Shown here one piece after another: positions 34,389 through 45,124 of a stretch of DNA of 64,000 bases. Under the pieces are notes generated by a model, which was given only the letters and a program-made list of their open reading frames with translations, had not been told where the DNA came from and searched no databases. A program made the position numbers and the translations under genes. The DNA comes from Actinomycetospora straminea (GTDB lineage: Bacteria > Actinomycetota > Actinomycetes > Mycobacteriales > Pseudonocardiaceae). Positions within the stretch are counted from its first letter, which is position 1, and every line of letters begins with the position of its first letter. Where the stretch lies: positions 148,093-212,092 of the forward strand of contig NZ_JAQZAN010000011.1 of assembly GCF_028737255.1 (NCBI RefSeq). Direction: 5' to 3'.

Positions 34389-35126
34389 GTGCAGGATCCG
34401 GTCGTCGGCCAGGACGGCGCCGACGCGACCGACGTCCCCACCGACTCCAGCGTCGGCGGGGTGCCCACCTCCGGCCAGGACGCGCCGGGCGGCACCGCCC
34501 AGGCGGACGGTGTCACCGACGGCGGGGAGACCGCCGCGCCCGACGGGGCCGAGGCGGTCGCCGCCGAGGCCCGGGCCGCGCAGTCCGCCGCCGAGGCGTC
34601 CGCCGCGTCCGGCACCGCCGAGGCCGGCGCGCCCGCCCCGGACCCCGAGCTCGAGCGCGTCCGCGCCGAGCTCGCCGAGCGCACCGCGGATCTGCAGCGC
34701 GTGTCCGCGGAGTTCGCGAACTACCGGCGCCGCACCGAGCGCGAGCGCGAGTCGACCGTGGCCGGCGCCAAGGCGTCGGTGGCGGGCGAGCTGCTCACCG
34801 TCCTCGACGACGTCGAGCGCGCCCAGACCCACGGCGACCTGACCGGCCCGTTCAAGGTCGTCGCCGACCGTCTCACCGAGACGCTGCACCGCGCCGGCCT
34901 GCAGCCCTTCGGGGCCGAGGGCGACGCGTTCGACCCGTCGGTGCACGAGGCCGTGGCCCACGAGACGTCCCCCGACGTCTCCGCGCCCACCGTCACCACG
35001 GTCATGCGCCGCGGCTACCGCTTCGGCGACAAGGTGCTCCGGGCCGCCATGGTCGGGGTCACCGACTCCGACGGCACCGCCCCGGCCACCACCCCGTCCG
35101 AGCCGGCGGACGCCGGCCGGTCCTGA
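34389..35126 (+). CDS. grpE: Nucleotide exchange factor GrpE
   Basis: 245 residues. An acidic, Ala/Gly-rich N-terminal extension of about 95 residues comes before the long coiled-coil helix (ELERVRAELAERTADLQRVSAEFANYRRR) and the beta-sheet head ending ATVTTVMRRGYRFGDKVLRAAMVGV-like, with PTVTTVMRRGYRFGDKVLR as the family signature. It releases ADP from DnaK. GTG 34389 follows GAGGAGG. It sits between dnaK and dnaJ, behind the strong intercistronic hairpin. Cytoplasmic, dimeric by family knowledge. Confidence 0.95.
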   Translation: MQDPVVGQDGADATDVPTDSSVGGVPTSGQDAPGGTAQADGVTDGGETAAPDGAEAVAAEARAAQSAAEASAASGTAEAGAPAPDPELERVRAELAERTADLQRVSAEFANYRRRTERERESTVAGAKASVAGELLTVLDDVERAQTHGDLTGPFKVVADRLTETLHRAGLQPFGAEGDAFDPSVHEAVAHETSPDVSAPTVTTVMRRGYRFGDKVLRAAMVGVTDSDGTAPATTPSEPADAGRS

Positions 35127-35168
35127 CAGCCACCCGACAGCCCACCCCGCGGAAGGAGCCGTCCCGCC

Positions 35169-36425
35169 ATGAGCGCCCGTGACTGGGTCGAGAAGGACTA
35201 CTACCGCGAGCTGGGCGTGGCCAAGGACGCGTCCGCGGACGACATCAAGAAGGCCTACCGCAAGATCGCCCGCGAGAACCACCCCGATGCCAAGCCCGGC
35301 GACGCGAAGGCCGAGGCGCGCTTCAAGGCCGCCGGCGAGGCGTACGGGGTGCTCTCGGACCCCGAGAAGCGCGGTCAGTACGACGAGGCCCGCACGCTGT
35401 TCGCGGGCGGGCGCTTCGGCGGCTTCGGCGGCGGCCGGGGTGCCGGCGCGGGCGCCGGCGGCACCGGCTTCTCCGGCGGCTTCGACGTCGGCGACCTCTT
35501 CGGCGGGCGCGGCGCGGGCGGCGGTGCCGGCGCCGGCGGTCTCGGCGACCTGCTCGGCGGCCTGTTCGGCGGCGCCGCCGGGGGCGGTCCCACCGCGGGG
35601 CCGACCCCGGGCATGGGCGCCACCCGGCCGCGGGAGCAGCGCGGCGCGGACGTCGAGACCGACGTGCGCATCGACTTCTCCGAGGCCGTCGGCGGCACGA
35701 CGCTGCCGCTGCGCCTGGCGTCGCCGACGCGCTGCAGCACCTGCGGCGGCAACGGCGCCAAGCCCGGCACCAGCCCGCGCACGTGCCTGACCTGCGGCGG
35801 CGCCGGCGTGGTCTCGCGCAGCCAGGGCGCGTTCGCGTTCAGCGAGCCGTGCCGCGACTGCTCGGGCACCGGCGCGATCGTCGACGACCCGTGCCCGGAG
35901 TGCGGCGGCGACGGCGTCAGCACCCGCTCGCGCACCCTGACCGTGCGCATCCCGGCGGGCGTCGACGACGGCCAGCGCATCCGGCTCGCCGGCCAGGGGC
36001 AGCCCGGCAGCCGGGGCGGACCCGCCGGCGACCTGTTCGTCGTCGTGCACGTCAACCCCGACGACCTGTTCGGGCGCTCCGAGCGCAACGCCGACGACCT
36101 CACGCTCACCGTCCCGGTGACGTTCCCCGAGCTCGTCGACGGCACGACGATCACCGTGCCGACGATGGACGGCAAGGTCTCGCTCAAGGTGCCCGCCGGG
36201 TCGCAGAGCGGCCGCACGCTGCGGGTCCGCGGCCGGGGCGTCCGCCGCAAGGACGGGCGCACGGGTGACCTGCTCGTCACCGTCGAGCTCGCCGTCCCGA
36301 ACCGCCTGGACAAGGCCGCACGCGAGGCGCTCGACGCCTACGCCGACGCCACCCGTGACCACGACCCCCGCGCCGAGCTCACCCGGCGCGCCGAGGCCGC
36401 CGCACGGAGGGAGACGGCGTCGTGA
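35169..36425 (+). CDS. dnaJ: Chaperone DnaJ (type I Hsp40)
   Basis: 418 residues. The J domain at 10-75 has the HPD tripeptide at 38-40, followed by a long Gly/Phe region (about 80-155). The zinc-finger domain shows all four CxxCxGxG repeats: CSTCGGNG, CLTCGGAG, CRDCSGTG and CPECGGDG. C-terminal substrate-binding domains follow, with VTVPVTFPEL-like strands and VPTMDGKVSLKVPAGSQSG. It delivers clients to DnaK and triggers ATP hydrolysis. ATG 35169 follows GGAAGGAG. Its stop overlaps the hspR start (GTGA). Confidence 0.97.
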   Translation: MSARDWVEKDYYRELGVAKDASADDIKKAYRKIARENHPDAKPGDAKAEARFKAAGEAYGVLSDPEKRGQYDEARTLFAGGRFGGFGGGRGAGAGAGGTGFSGGFDVGDLFGGRGAGGGAGAGGLGDLLGGLFGGAAGGGPTAGPTPGMGATRPREQRGADVETDVRIDFSEAVGGTTLPLRLASPTRCSTCGGNGAKPGTSPRTCLTCGGAGVVSRSQGAFAFSEPCRDCSGTGAIVDDPCPECGGDGVSTRSRTLTVRIPAGVDDGQRIRLAGQGQPGSRGGPAGDLFVVVHVNPDDLFGRSERNADDLTLTVPVTFPELVDGTTITVPTMDGKVSLKVPAGSQSGRTLRVRGRGVRRKDGRTGDLLVTVELAVPNRLDKAAREALDAYADATRDHDPRAELTRRAEAAARRETAS

Positions 36426-36937
36426 GCGGGCGCGGCCGTGACGAGCGCGGGCCCTGGCCGGCCCCGCTCGGCGCGTCCTCGTCCGGCTCGTCCAGCAGCG
36501 CCGTGCCCCCGCTCCCGGCCTGGGCCGACGAGGACACCCCCGTCTTCGTCATCTCGGTCGCCGCGCAGATCGCCGGCATGCACGCCCAGACCCTCCGCTC
36601 CTACGACCGCATCGGCCTGGTGACGCCGGGCCGCGCGAGCGGTGGCGGGCGGCGCTACTCGGTGCGCGACATCGCCGTGCTGCGCGAGGTGCAGCGCCTG
36701 TCGCAGGAGGACGGGGTCAACCTCGCCGGCATCAAGCGGATCATCGAGCTCGAGCGCGAGGTCGGGGCTCTGACCGACCGCCTCGCCGAGGTCACCGAGG
36801 AGCTCGCCCGCTGGCGCGCCGCCGCCGAGCAGGCCGCCCAGAACGCCACGCAGAACCCCTCCGCCGGCGACCGCCTGCCGGCCCGGCGCACCCAGTCGGT
36901 CGTGGTGTGGCAGCCCGGGCCCCGCCGGCGAGAGTGA
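36422..36937 (+). CDS. hspR: HspR, MerR-family heat-shock repressor
   Basis: 171 residues. A Ser/Pro-rich leader of about 38 residues is followed by a MerR DNA-binding domain: VFVISVAAQIAGMHAQTLRSYDRIGLVTPGRASGGGRRYSVRDIAVL. A coiled coil (residues 100-135) and a tail ending RRTQSVVVWQPGPRRRE come next. HspR binds HAIR sites together with DnaK and shuts off the operon when DnaK is free. Three HAIR-like sites are in this window. Translation is coupled to dnaJ. It ends 4 nt from the converging globin-reductase. Confidence 0.95.
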   Translation: MSGRGRDERGPWPAPLGASSSGSSSSAVPPLPAWADEDTPVFVISVAAQIAGMHAQTLRSYDRIGLVTPGRASGGGRRYSVRDIAVLREVQRLSQEDGVNLAGIKRIIELEREVGALTDRLAEVTEELARWRAAAEQAAQNATQNPSAGDRLPARRTQSVVVWQPGPRRRE

Positions 36938-36941
36938 CCCG

Positions 36942-38381
36942 CTACTCCGTGAAGGGGTCGTAGGTGATGCGGTCGATCCCCACGCCGTCGACGAGCAGCG
37001 CCGAGGCCGTCGCGCGGATCATGGTCGGTGAGCCGGCGAGCAGGACGTCGTGGCCCGACCAGTCGCCGCTGCGCAGCACGGCGTCGGGCAGCGTGCCCGG
37101 GAGCGTGTGCTCGGAGAGCGGGTCGTCCTCGCACACCGCGGCGACCGCGAGCCAGGGGTGCTCGGCCGCGAGGGCCTCGAGCCGGTCGAGCACCGTGAGG
37201 TCCTCGGGCACGCGGCCGCCGAGGAACACGGTGCAGGGGCGTGGGCGCGCCCAGCGGGCCATGTCCTCGCACAGCGCGAGCACCGGCGCGCCGCCCGTCC
37301 CGCCCGCGACCATGAGCACCTCCCGGGTGCTGCGCGGGTCCAGCCCGAGCCGCCCGGCGGGCGGGCCGAGGCGCCACCGGTCGCCGGTCGCGGCGTGCGC
37401 GACCATCGCCCGGCTCACCCAGCCGCCCGCCACCGCGCGGACGTGGAACTCCAGCAGCCCGTCCGGTCGCGGCGCGGTGGCCGGCGAGAGCGGGCGCCAC
37501 ATCCGCGGGCGCTGCGGGATCTCGACGGTGAGGTACTGGCCCGCCCGGTGCGGCACCGGCCGGTCCGGGGCGACGTGGACGACCGCGAGGTCCCAGCTCA
37601 GCCGCCGGTGCCCGACGACGGTGCCCTCGGCGACCGCGGGCACCGCCGCCGCGCGGACCGCCTGCTCCATCGGGCCCGCGGCCAGCGAGAATGCGCGCAC
37701 CCAGGCGTGCTCGCTCGCGTCGTCCCAGGTGCCGGCGAAGCGGCGCATCGCCCCGATCAGCGCGACCCCGAGTGCCTCGTACTGCTCGGCGCGCAGGCCG
37801 AGCGCGCGATGCTCGCGCACGAGCGGCTCGACCATGGCGCGCAGCTCGCGGGGGCGGTCGACGGTGCTCATCGGCAGCACGAGCGAGCGCAGCAACCGGC
37901 GCGCCGGCTCGGTGACCCGCGTCGGGAAGAGCGTGCGCGCCTCGGGGGCGAGGCTGAACAGCAGCGCGGCGAACCAGTCGGCGAGCTCGTCGACCCGCGG
38001 CTCGACCTCGGTCCACGTCTGCCGGACCCGGCGGGCGGCGTGCGCCTCGGGGGTGGCCGGGGGGCGGGGCGCCGGCGCGGGTGTCCGTGCGGGTGCCGGC
38101 GTCGGGGCGGCCGTCGGTGCCGGGGCCGGCGTCCGAGCGACAGCCGGGGCCGGGGTCGGGTTCGCCGCCGCGGGCGCGTCGTCCGGGGCCGCGTGGCGTC
38201 CGGGGGCGACGATCGGCGTCGTGGGCGGCGCAGGCACGGCACGGACCGGTGTGAGCCGCCGGACGGCACCCCGACCGGCACCCCGACCCGTCCCGCGACC
38301 CGGCGTGGGTCGCCGGTCCCGGCCGGCGGAGGTCGGGCCCGGGTCGGCCGGACCGCCCTCGGACAGCGGCTCCGCGGACAT
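36942..38381 (-). CDS. Globin-coupled FAD/NAD(P)H reductase (flavohaemoglobin-like, Rv0385 type)
   Basis: 479 residues. A Pro/Ala-rich N-terminal extension of about 115 residues is followed by a globin domain (about 117-245), with the likely proximal His in VREHRALGL near residue 190. The FAD-binding barrel is RAGQYLTVEIPQRPRMWRPLS, and the NAD-binding part VAGGTGGAPVLALCEDM, VFLGGRVPEDL and LAGSPTMI. Such proteins oxidise nitric oxide to nitrate or act as haem-dependent reductases. ATG 38381 follows GAGGAGG. It is divergent from clpB, with a HAIR site between them, so heat-shock control is possible but unproven. Confidence 0.8.
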   Translation of the reverse strand: MSAEPLSEGGPADPGPTSAGRDRRPTPGRGTGRGAGRGAVRRLTPVRAVPAPPTTPIVAPGRHAAPDDAPAAANPTPAPAVARTPAPAPTAAPTPAPARTPAPAPRPPATPEAHAARRVRQTWTEVEPRVDELADWFAALLFSLAPEARTLFPTRVTEPARRLLRSLVLPMSTVDRPRELRAMVEPLVREHRALGLRAEQYEALGVALIGAMRRFAGTWDDASEHAWVRAFSLAAGPMEQAVRAAAVPAVAEGTVVGHRRLSWDLAVVHVAPDRPVPHRAGQYLTVEIPQRPRMWRPLSPATAPRPDGLLEFHVRAVAGGWVSRAMVAHAATGDRWRLGPPAGRLGLDPRSTREVLMVAGGTGGAPVLALCEDMARWARPRPCTVFLGGRVPEDLTVLDRLEALAAEHPWLAVAAVCEDDPLSEHTLPGTLPDAVLRSGDWSGHDVLLAGSPTMIRATASALLVDGVGIDRITYDPFTE

Positions 38382-38701
38382 GGACGACGTGCCTCCTCGA
38401 CCCCCCGGTGCGGGGACCCGTCCCCGCGTCGCGACCACTATGACAGCCCGTCATGTCTCGTCACGCAGGGTCCCCACGCGAACGGGTCGTCCGGCTCGCC
38501 ACGTGCGCCGGACGGTGCGCGCGGGCACCGTGAGCAGCGACGACGCGCTCGACCGGTGCCGCTCGTCGTCGTTGCTGTGGGTGACCGGTCGGGCTCCTCC
38601 GGAGCGGGAAGAAACTCCGGTTCCCTAGAGTTGAGCCAGGTAGACTCAAGAACAAGGACGGCTTGGTGGGCCGCCCGTTCCCCAGCGCAGGAGGACACCC
38701 G
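38382..38701. promoter_or_regulatory. 320-bp divergent control region, globin reductase / clpB
   Basis: No gene seen. It holds a HAIR operator near the clpB side and a TAGAGT -10 candidate (38626-38631) that the operator overlaps. The side near the globin gene is GC-rich with no clear box. Confidence 0.55.
38630..38650. promoter_or_regulatory. HAIR operator 3 (HspR binding site), clpB
   Basis: GTTGAGC-N7-ACTCAAG, 51 nt before the clpB ATG. The right half matches the consensus exactly. Confidence 0.85.
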
Positions 38702-41293
<2,592 letters not shown>

Positions 41294-41335
41294 CGGCGCA
41301 GCGGGCTGGGCCGTCTACGGTCGCCCTGGACGAAT

Positions 41336-41375
41336 GAACGGCGCTCTCGCTGCTTCCGCCGCGAGAGCGCCGTTC
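41336..41375. terminator. Bidirectional hairpin between clpB and doxX-like gene (repeat copy D)
   Basis: Perfect 15-bp stem GAACGGCGCTCTCGC (41336-41350) with its complement (41361-41375) and a 10-nt loop, followed by TTTC. It lies in a convergent gap. Stem and loop (TGCTTCCGCC) resemble the other dispersed hairpins, mainly the one at 19652. Confidence 0.75.
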
Positions 41376-41429
41376 GTTTCCCGGGGGTGTGCGCGTCCGA
41401 ACCTCGGTGCTGGTGCGGAGGGGCGCGTG

Positions 41430-41879
41430 TCACGCCCGTGCCGGGCGACCCGGCCCCGCCCGCCCGAGGAGGCGGCCGTCGAGCGACGCCGCGCCCGGCC
41501 CCGCCCAGAGCAGCAGCACCAAGACCAGCAGCAGGGTCGGGGCGAGGCCCAGGTGGACCGGGCCGCCGATGGCCACGCCCGCCGTCGCGATCGCCACCAC
41601 CATGGTGCCGGCCAGGACGACCGCGACGAGCCGGGTGCCGAGACCGACGACGAGCAGGATGCCGCCGATCAGCTCGACCGTGCCGGTGAGCAGCACGAGC
41701 GCCGGTGAGCCCGGGAGGCCGTAGCTCTCGAACAGGGCCACGTACACCTCGCCGGCGGTGAACTTGCCGAGCGACGTCAGCACGAACACGACGCCGGCGA
41801 GCACGCGGAACAGGGCGACGACGTGGCGCGCGCCGCCCCGGACACGCTCGCGGGCCAGCTCCGCTCGCCAGGACACCAT
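41430..41879 (-). CDS. DoxX-family membrane protein
   Basis: 149 residues with four membrane helices (about 24-42, 62-80, 86-105, 110-128). The DoxX pattern is visible: FRVLAGVVFVLTSLGKFTAG, ALVLLTGTVELIGGILLVVGLGTRLVAVVLAGTMVVAI. The family is linked to membrane redox chemistry and thiol stress in mycobacteria, but many members are untested. It lies 43 nt after a methyltransferase gene on the same strand, probably one operon. ATG 41879 follows GAGGGGGAG. A Gly/Arg/Pro-rich tail ends in the cytoplasm. Confidence 0.82.
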   Translation of the reverse strand: MVSWRAELARERVRGGARHVVALFRVLAGVVFVLTSLGKFTAGEVYVALFESYGLPGSPALVLLTGTVELIGGILLVVGLGTRLVAVVLAGTMVVAIATAGVAIGGPVHLGLAPTLLLVLVLLLWAGPGAASLDGRLLGRAGPGRPARA

Positions 41880-41922
41880 CGACGACTCCCCCTCGCTCAG
41901 CACCGCACGGTCGGCCACGGGA

Positions 41923-43023
41923 TCAGGGCCGGGCCTCGAGGACGATGTTGAACGGGGTGCGGGCGGCCTCGCGCACCCGGGTGAACCCGGCCTCGGTGAG
42001 GATCTCGCCGAGCCGCGCCGGCCCCGCCTGGGCCCCGAGCGCCGCACGTCCCGGCTGCGCGAGCGAGGCCGGCGTGCAGACCATGGTCGAGATCGCGTAG
42101 TACAGCCGTCCGACCGGGTTGAGGTTGTCGGCGACGTCGTCACCGGCCGCCGGCTCGAAGAGCATGAACGTGCCGTCCGGGGTCAGCGACTCCCGCACGT
42201 GGCGCGCGACCGCCAGCGGGTCACCCATGTCGTGCAGGGCGTCGAAGATCGCCACGACGTCGTAGGTGCCGGGGTACTCGTCACCACCGGCGACCTCGAA
42301 ACGCACGCGGTCGGCGCCCAGGCCGGCGTCGGCGGCTCGCCCGCGCGCCGCCTCGATCGAGGCCCGGTGGTAGTCGAAGCCGACGAACGTCGAGCTCGGG
42401 AAGGCCTCGGCGAGCAGGAGCGTGGAGGCGCCGTGGCCGCACCCGACGTCGGCGACCGCGACGCCGCGGCGCAGCTTCTCCTCCACCCCGTCCAGGGCCG
42501 GGATCCAGTCGGAGACCAGGTTCGCGCGGTACCCGGAGCGGAAGAACCGCTCGGTGCCCTCGAACAGCGCCGCCCCGTGCTCGTGCCAGCCCACACCCTC
42601 CCCGCTGCGGAAGCCCTCGACGATCCGCGGGGTCAGCCCGAACACCGCCGGGGCGCCCTGGAAGATGCCCGCCAGGTAGACCGGGCTGGACTCGTCCGCG
42701 AGCACGAACGCCTGCTCCGGGGGGAGCTCGTACCGGCCGGCGGCGGCGTCGTAGCGCAGGAAACCGCTCGCGGCCTGGGCGTTGGCCCACTCCCGCACGT
42801 AGCGTTCCGCGGTCCCGGAGCGCTCGGCGAGCTCGGCGGTCGTGAGGGGTCCGGCGTCGGCGAGCACCCGATACAGCCCGAGCTGGTCGCCGATCGCCGT
42901 CAGCACCGTGTTGTAGGCGGCGCCGACCTCGTCGACCACCTTGCCGAGGAAGGCCTCCAGCTTGCCCTGGTCGATCTCCGGCGCGGGTGCCGGGGCCGTC
43001 CGCGGCTCCTGGGTCCGGGTCAT
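41923..43023 (-). CDS. SAM-dependent class I methyltransferase with N-terminal winged helix
   Basis: 366 residues. Residues 20-110 form a dimerisation/winged-helix module (IGDQLGLYRVLADAGPLTTAELAERSGTAERYVREWANAQAASG), as in O-methyltransferases. The SAM domain has VADVGCGHGASTLLLAEAFP near 190, FVGFDYHRASIEAAR, and DVVAIFDALHDMGDP, then FEPAAGDDVADN. Methylates an unknown small molecule. It shares its architecture with the protein at 50057, so the two are probably paralogues. ATG 43023 follows GAGGGGAG. The 270-bp gap upstream shows no gene. Confidence 0.83.
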   Translation of the reverse strand: MTRTQEPRTAPAPAPEIDQGKLEAFLGKVVDEVGAAYNTVLTAIGDQLGLYRVLADAGPLTTAELAERSGTAERYVREWANAQAASGFLRYDAAAGRYELPPEQAFVLADESSPVYLAGIFQGAPAVFGLTPRIVEGFRSGEGVGWHEHGAALFEGTERFFRSGYRANLVSDWIPALDGVEEKLRRGVAVADVGCGHGASTLLLAEAFPSSTFVGFDYHRASIEAARGRAADAGLGADRVRFEVAGGDEYPGTYDVVAIFDALHDMGDPLAVARHVRESLTPDGTFMLFEPAAGDDVADNLNPVGRLYYAISTMVCTPASLAQPGRAALGAQAGPARLGEILTEAGFTRVREAARTPFNIVLEARP

Positions 43024-43293
43024 GGTCACTCCCCTCGTGGTGAGCGAGGAGTGCCGCCGCGGCGACACGGTCGAGCGGCTCGACGAGCGCGTGGCCGCCG
43101 ACGACCCCGGCACCCGCCGGTCGTCGTCGGGCCTCCTCGCCCCCCGTTGGCGCGCGGCGGTCCGACACCGCCGCGCGCCCCACGGTCCGCCGATGACGCA
43201 ACGTCGTAAAGAGGTGCTGCGCGATCGGCCCTGCGTCACCCGAACGGGCTACGGAGGTGGCCCCGTGGTGACACCTCGTCGACTCCCGGGATC

Positions 43294-44682
43294 TCAGGGG
43301 CGGACCGCGGCGCCGGCGAGGACACCGTCGGGGTCGTAGGTGCGCGCGATCGCGTCGAGCCGCCCGGCGTGGGCGCCGAACGACGTGGCGCGGTCGGCGT
43401 CCTCGTCGAGCCCGGCGAAGTTGACGTACACGCCGCCGGTGCCGAAGGGCGCGAGGCCGTCCCAGCCGCGGCGCGCCCAGCCGATCGCCGCGTCGTCCAT
43501 CGCCGGGTCGGTCCAGCCCGCGTCGATGCTGACGTTGAACGCCGCGCCGCGGTGGGCGAAGGCGCTCTCGTCGTCGCTGACCCGGGCGATCGCCCCGCCC
43601 ATCGTGCGCACGACGACGATGCAGCCGGGCGTCGGGCGGTCCCGGCCCGCGTCGAGGATCGCGGCGGCCGCGCCGTCGTCGATGTGCTCGAGGAAGTGGG
43701 ACTTGAAGAAGTAGCGCGCCCCGGCCGGGAAGAGCGGGTCGAGGGCCGACTGGCTCGCGGTGTAGTCGGTGATCGCGGTGGCGTCCACCAGCGGCGTGCC
43801 GAGCCGGGCGAACGGGGCGAGCACCTCGAGACCCTCCTCGGCCGGTCCGGCGTAGAGGCCGCCGGCGACGACCACCGGGGCGCCGTGCATCTCGGTCGGC
43901 AGCTCCGGGTCGGGCGGCACGCTCCACAGCGCGAACTCGGGCGACACCGTCTCGGGCAGCGTCGGCACCAGCGCCCGCCACGCGTCGAGCACGGCCGCGG
44001 CCTGCTCGATCGGGTAGAGCACCAGCGCGTTGGCCACCTGCGGGCCGAGCGGGCGCGCGGCGAACTCCATCGTCGTGACGACGCCGATGCCGCGCCCGCC
44101 GCCGCGGACCGCCCAGAACAGGTCGGGGTGCTCGGTGGCGCTGGCGGTGCGCACCACCCCGTCGGCGGTGACGATCTCCACCGCCCGGAGGGCGTCGCAC
44201 GACAGCCCGAACGCGCGCTGCACCGCCCCCATGCCGCCGCCGAGGGTCAGGCCGGCGACGCCGGTCTCGGACACCTCGCCGCCGGGCACGACGAGCCCGT
44301 GGCGCTGGGTGGCGCGGTTGACGTCGGCCCAGCGGGCGCCGGCGCCGACGCGGACCGTCCGCGTCTCGGGGTCGACGGTGACGGCGGTGAGGCCCGACAG
44401 GTCGATGACCAGGCCGTCGTCGCAGACCGCGCTGCCGGCCACCTGGTGCCCGCCGCCGCGGATGCTGACCGGTGGGCGGTGGGCCCGCGCCGCGGCGAGG
44501 GCGGCGACGACGTCGGCCGTGCCGGCGCAGCGGGCGATGACCGCGGGGTGCCGGTCGACGAGCCCGTTCCAGACCGCGCGGGCCTCGTCGTAGCGGGGGT
44601 CGGCGCGGTCGATGACGTCGCCGGCGAGGGTCGTGCGCAGGGTCGCGACGAGGGCGTCCTCGCGGGTGTCGAGGGTGGTCAC
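43294..44682 (-). CDS. FAD-linked oxidase of the berberine-bridge (BBE) type
   Basis: 462 residues. FAD-binding PCMH domain: SIRGGGHQVAGSAV carries the His (residue 79) that in this family is bound covalently to the flavin. The second site, normally Cys, reads PGGEVSETGVAGLTLGGGMG with no Cys, so attachment should be single. The C-terminal BBE motif is GGVYVNFAGLDED. The family oxidises sugars, alcohols or alkaloid-like substrates and gives hydrogen peroxide. The substrate is unknown. It lies 36 nt downstream of a small monooxygenase-like gene, probably one transcript. No signal peptide. Confidence 0.88.
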   Translation of the reverse strand: MTTLDTREDALVATLRTTLAGDVIDRADPRYDEARAVWNGLVDRHPAVIARCAGTADVVAALAAARAHRPPVSIRGGGHQVAGSAVCDDGLVIDLSGLTAVTVDPETRTVRVGAGARWADVNRATQRHGLVVPGGEVSETGVAGLTLGGGMGAVQRAFGLSCDALRAVEIVTADGVVRTASATEHPDLFWAVRGGGRGIGVVTTMEFAARPLGPQVANALVLYPIEQAAAVLDAWRALVPTLPETVSPEFALWSVPPDPELPTEMHGAPVVVAGGLYAGPAEEGLEVLAPFARLGTPLVDATAITDYTASQSALDPLFPAGARYFFKSHFLEHIDDGAAAAILDAGRDRPTPGCIVVVRTMGGAIARVSDDESAFAHRGAAFNVSIDAGWTDPAMDDAAIGWARRGWDGLAPFGTGGVYVNFAGLDEDADRATSFGAHAGRLDAIARTYDPDGVLAGAAVRP

Positions 44683-44718
44683 GGTGATCTCCTCCTCCTG
44701 GGGTCGTGTGCCGGCGTG

Positions 44719-45030
44719 TCAGGCGGTCGCGGGCGCGGGGATCGCGCCGGTGAGCGCGCCGAGCTCGGTGTTGGTCGGCCAGCCCCGGACCTCGAGGTCG
44801 CTGAAGGCCGGGTGGGCGCGCAGGCCCGCGACGAGGGGGCCGTCGCGGTAGGCCTCGGCGGCCGCGCGGTCGGTGAACAGGTAGAAGCCGCCGTGGTGGG
44901 CGCCCTCGTGCAGCCAGGTCTTGGCGACGAAGCCGGGTACCGCGCGCACGGCCTCGGCGAAGTGCGCGGCGTCGGCGGCCATGTCCTCCGCGTCGACGGA
45001 CGAGGTGAACGTGATGAGCAGGGCGTACAT
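44719..45030 (-). CDS. Small monooxygenase-like protein (YdhR/ABM fold)
   Basis: 103 residues. A ferredoxin-like alpha/beta fold is suggested by MYALLITFTSSVDAEDMAADAAHFAEAVRAVPGF, KTWLHEGAHHGGFYLFTDRAAAEAYRDGP and a last helix near NTELGAL. This matches the YdhR/antibiotic-biosynthesis-monooxygenase group, which form dimers with a pocket for aromatic compounds. Probably co-transcribed with the BBE oxidase. Divergent from the SARP regulator 94 bp away, so a likely target of it. ATG start, GGGAGGCC upstream. Confidence 0.75.
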   Translation of the reverse strand: MYALLITFTSSVDAEDMAADAAHFAEAVRAVPGFVAKTWLHEGAHHGGFYLFTDRAAAEAYRDGPLVAGLRAHPAFSDLEVRGWPTNTELGALTGAIPAPATA

Positions 45031-45124
45031 GACGGGGGCCTCCCGGTGACGGTGTGGCGTTCGGTGCTCGAGAAGACTGAGCCGAGCGGCTGACAGGCCC
45101 CTTGCACGGCGCTGGCAGCCGGGC

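Noticed and set aside
43024..43293. Hidden gene or RNA between the methyltransferase and the BBE oxidase
   Set aside because: No ribosome site with a plausible frame, and no stable isolated structure. Taken as an ordinary upstream region.
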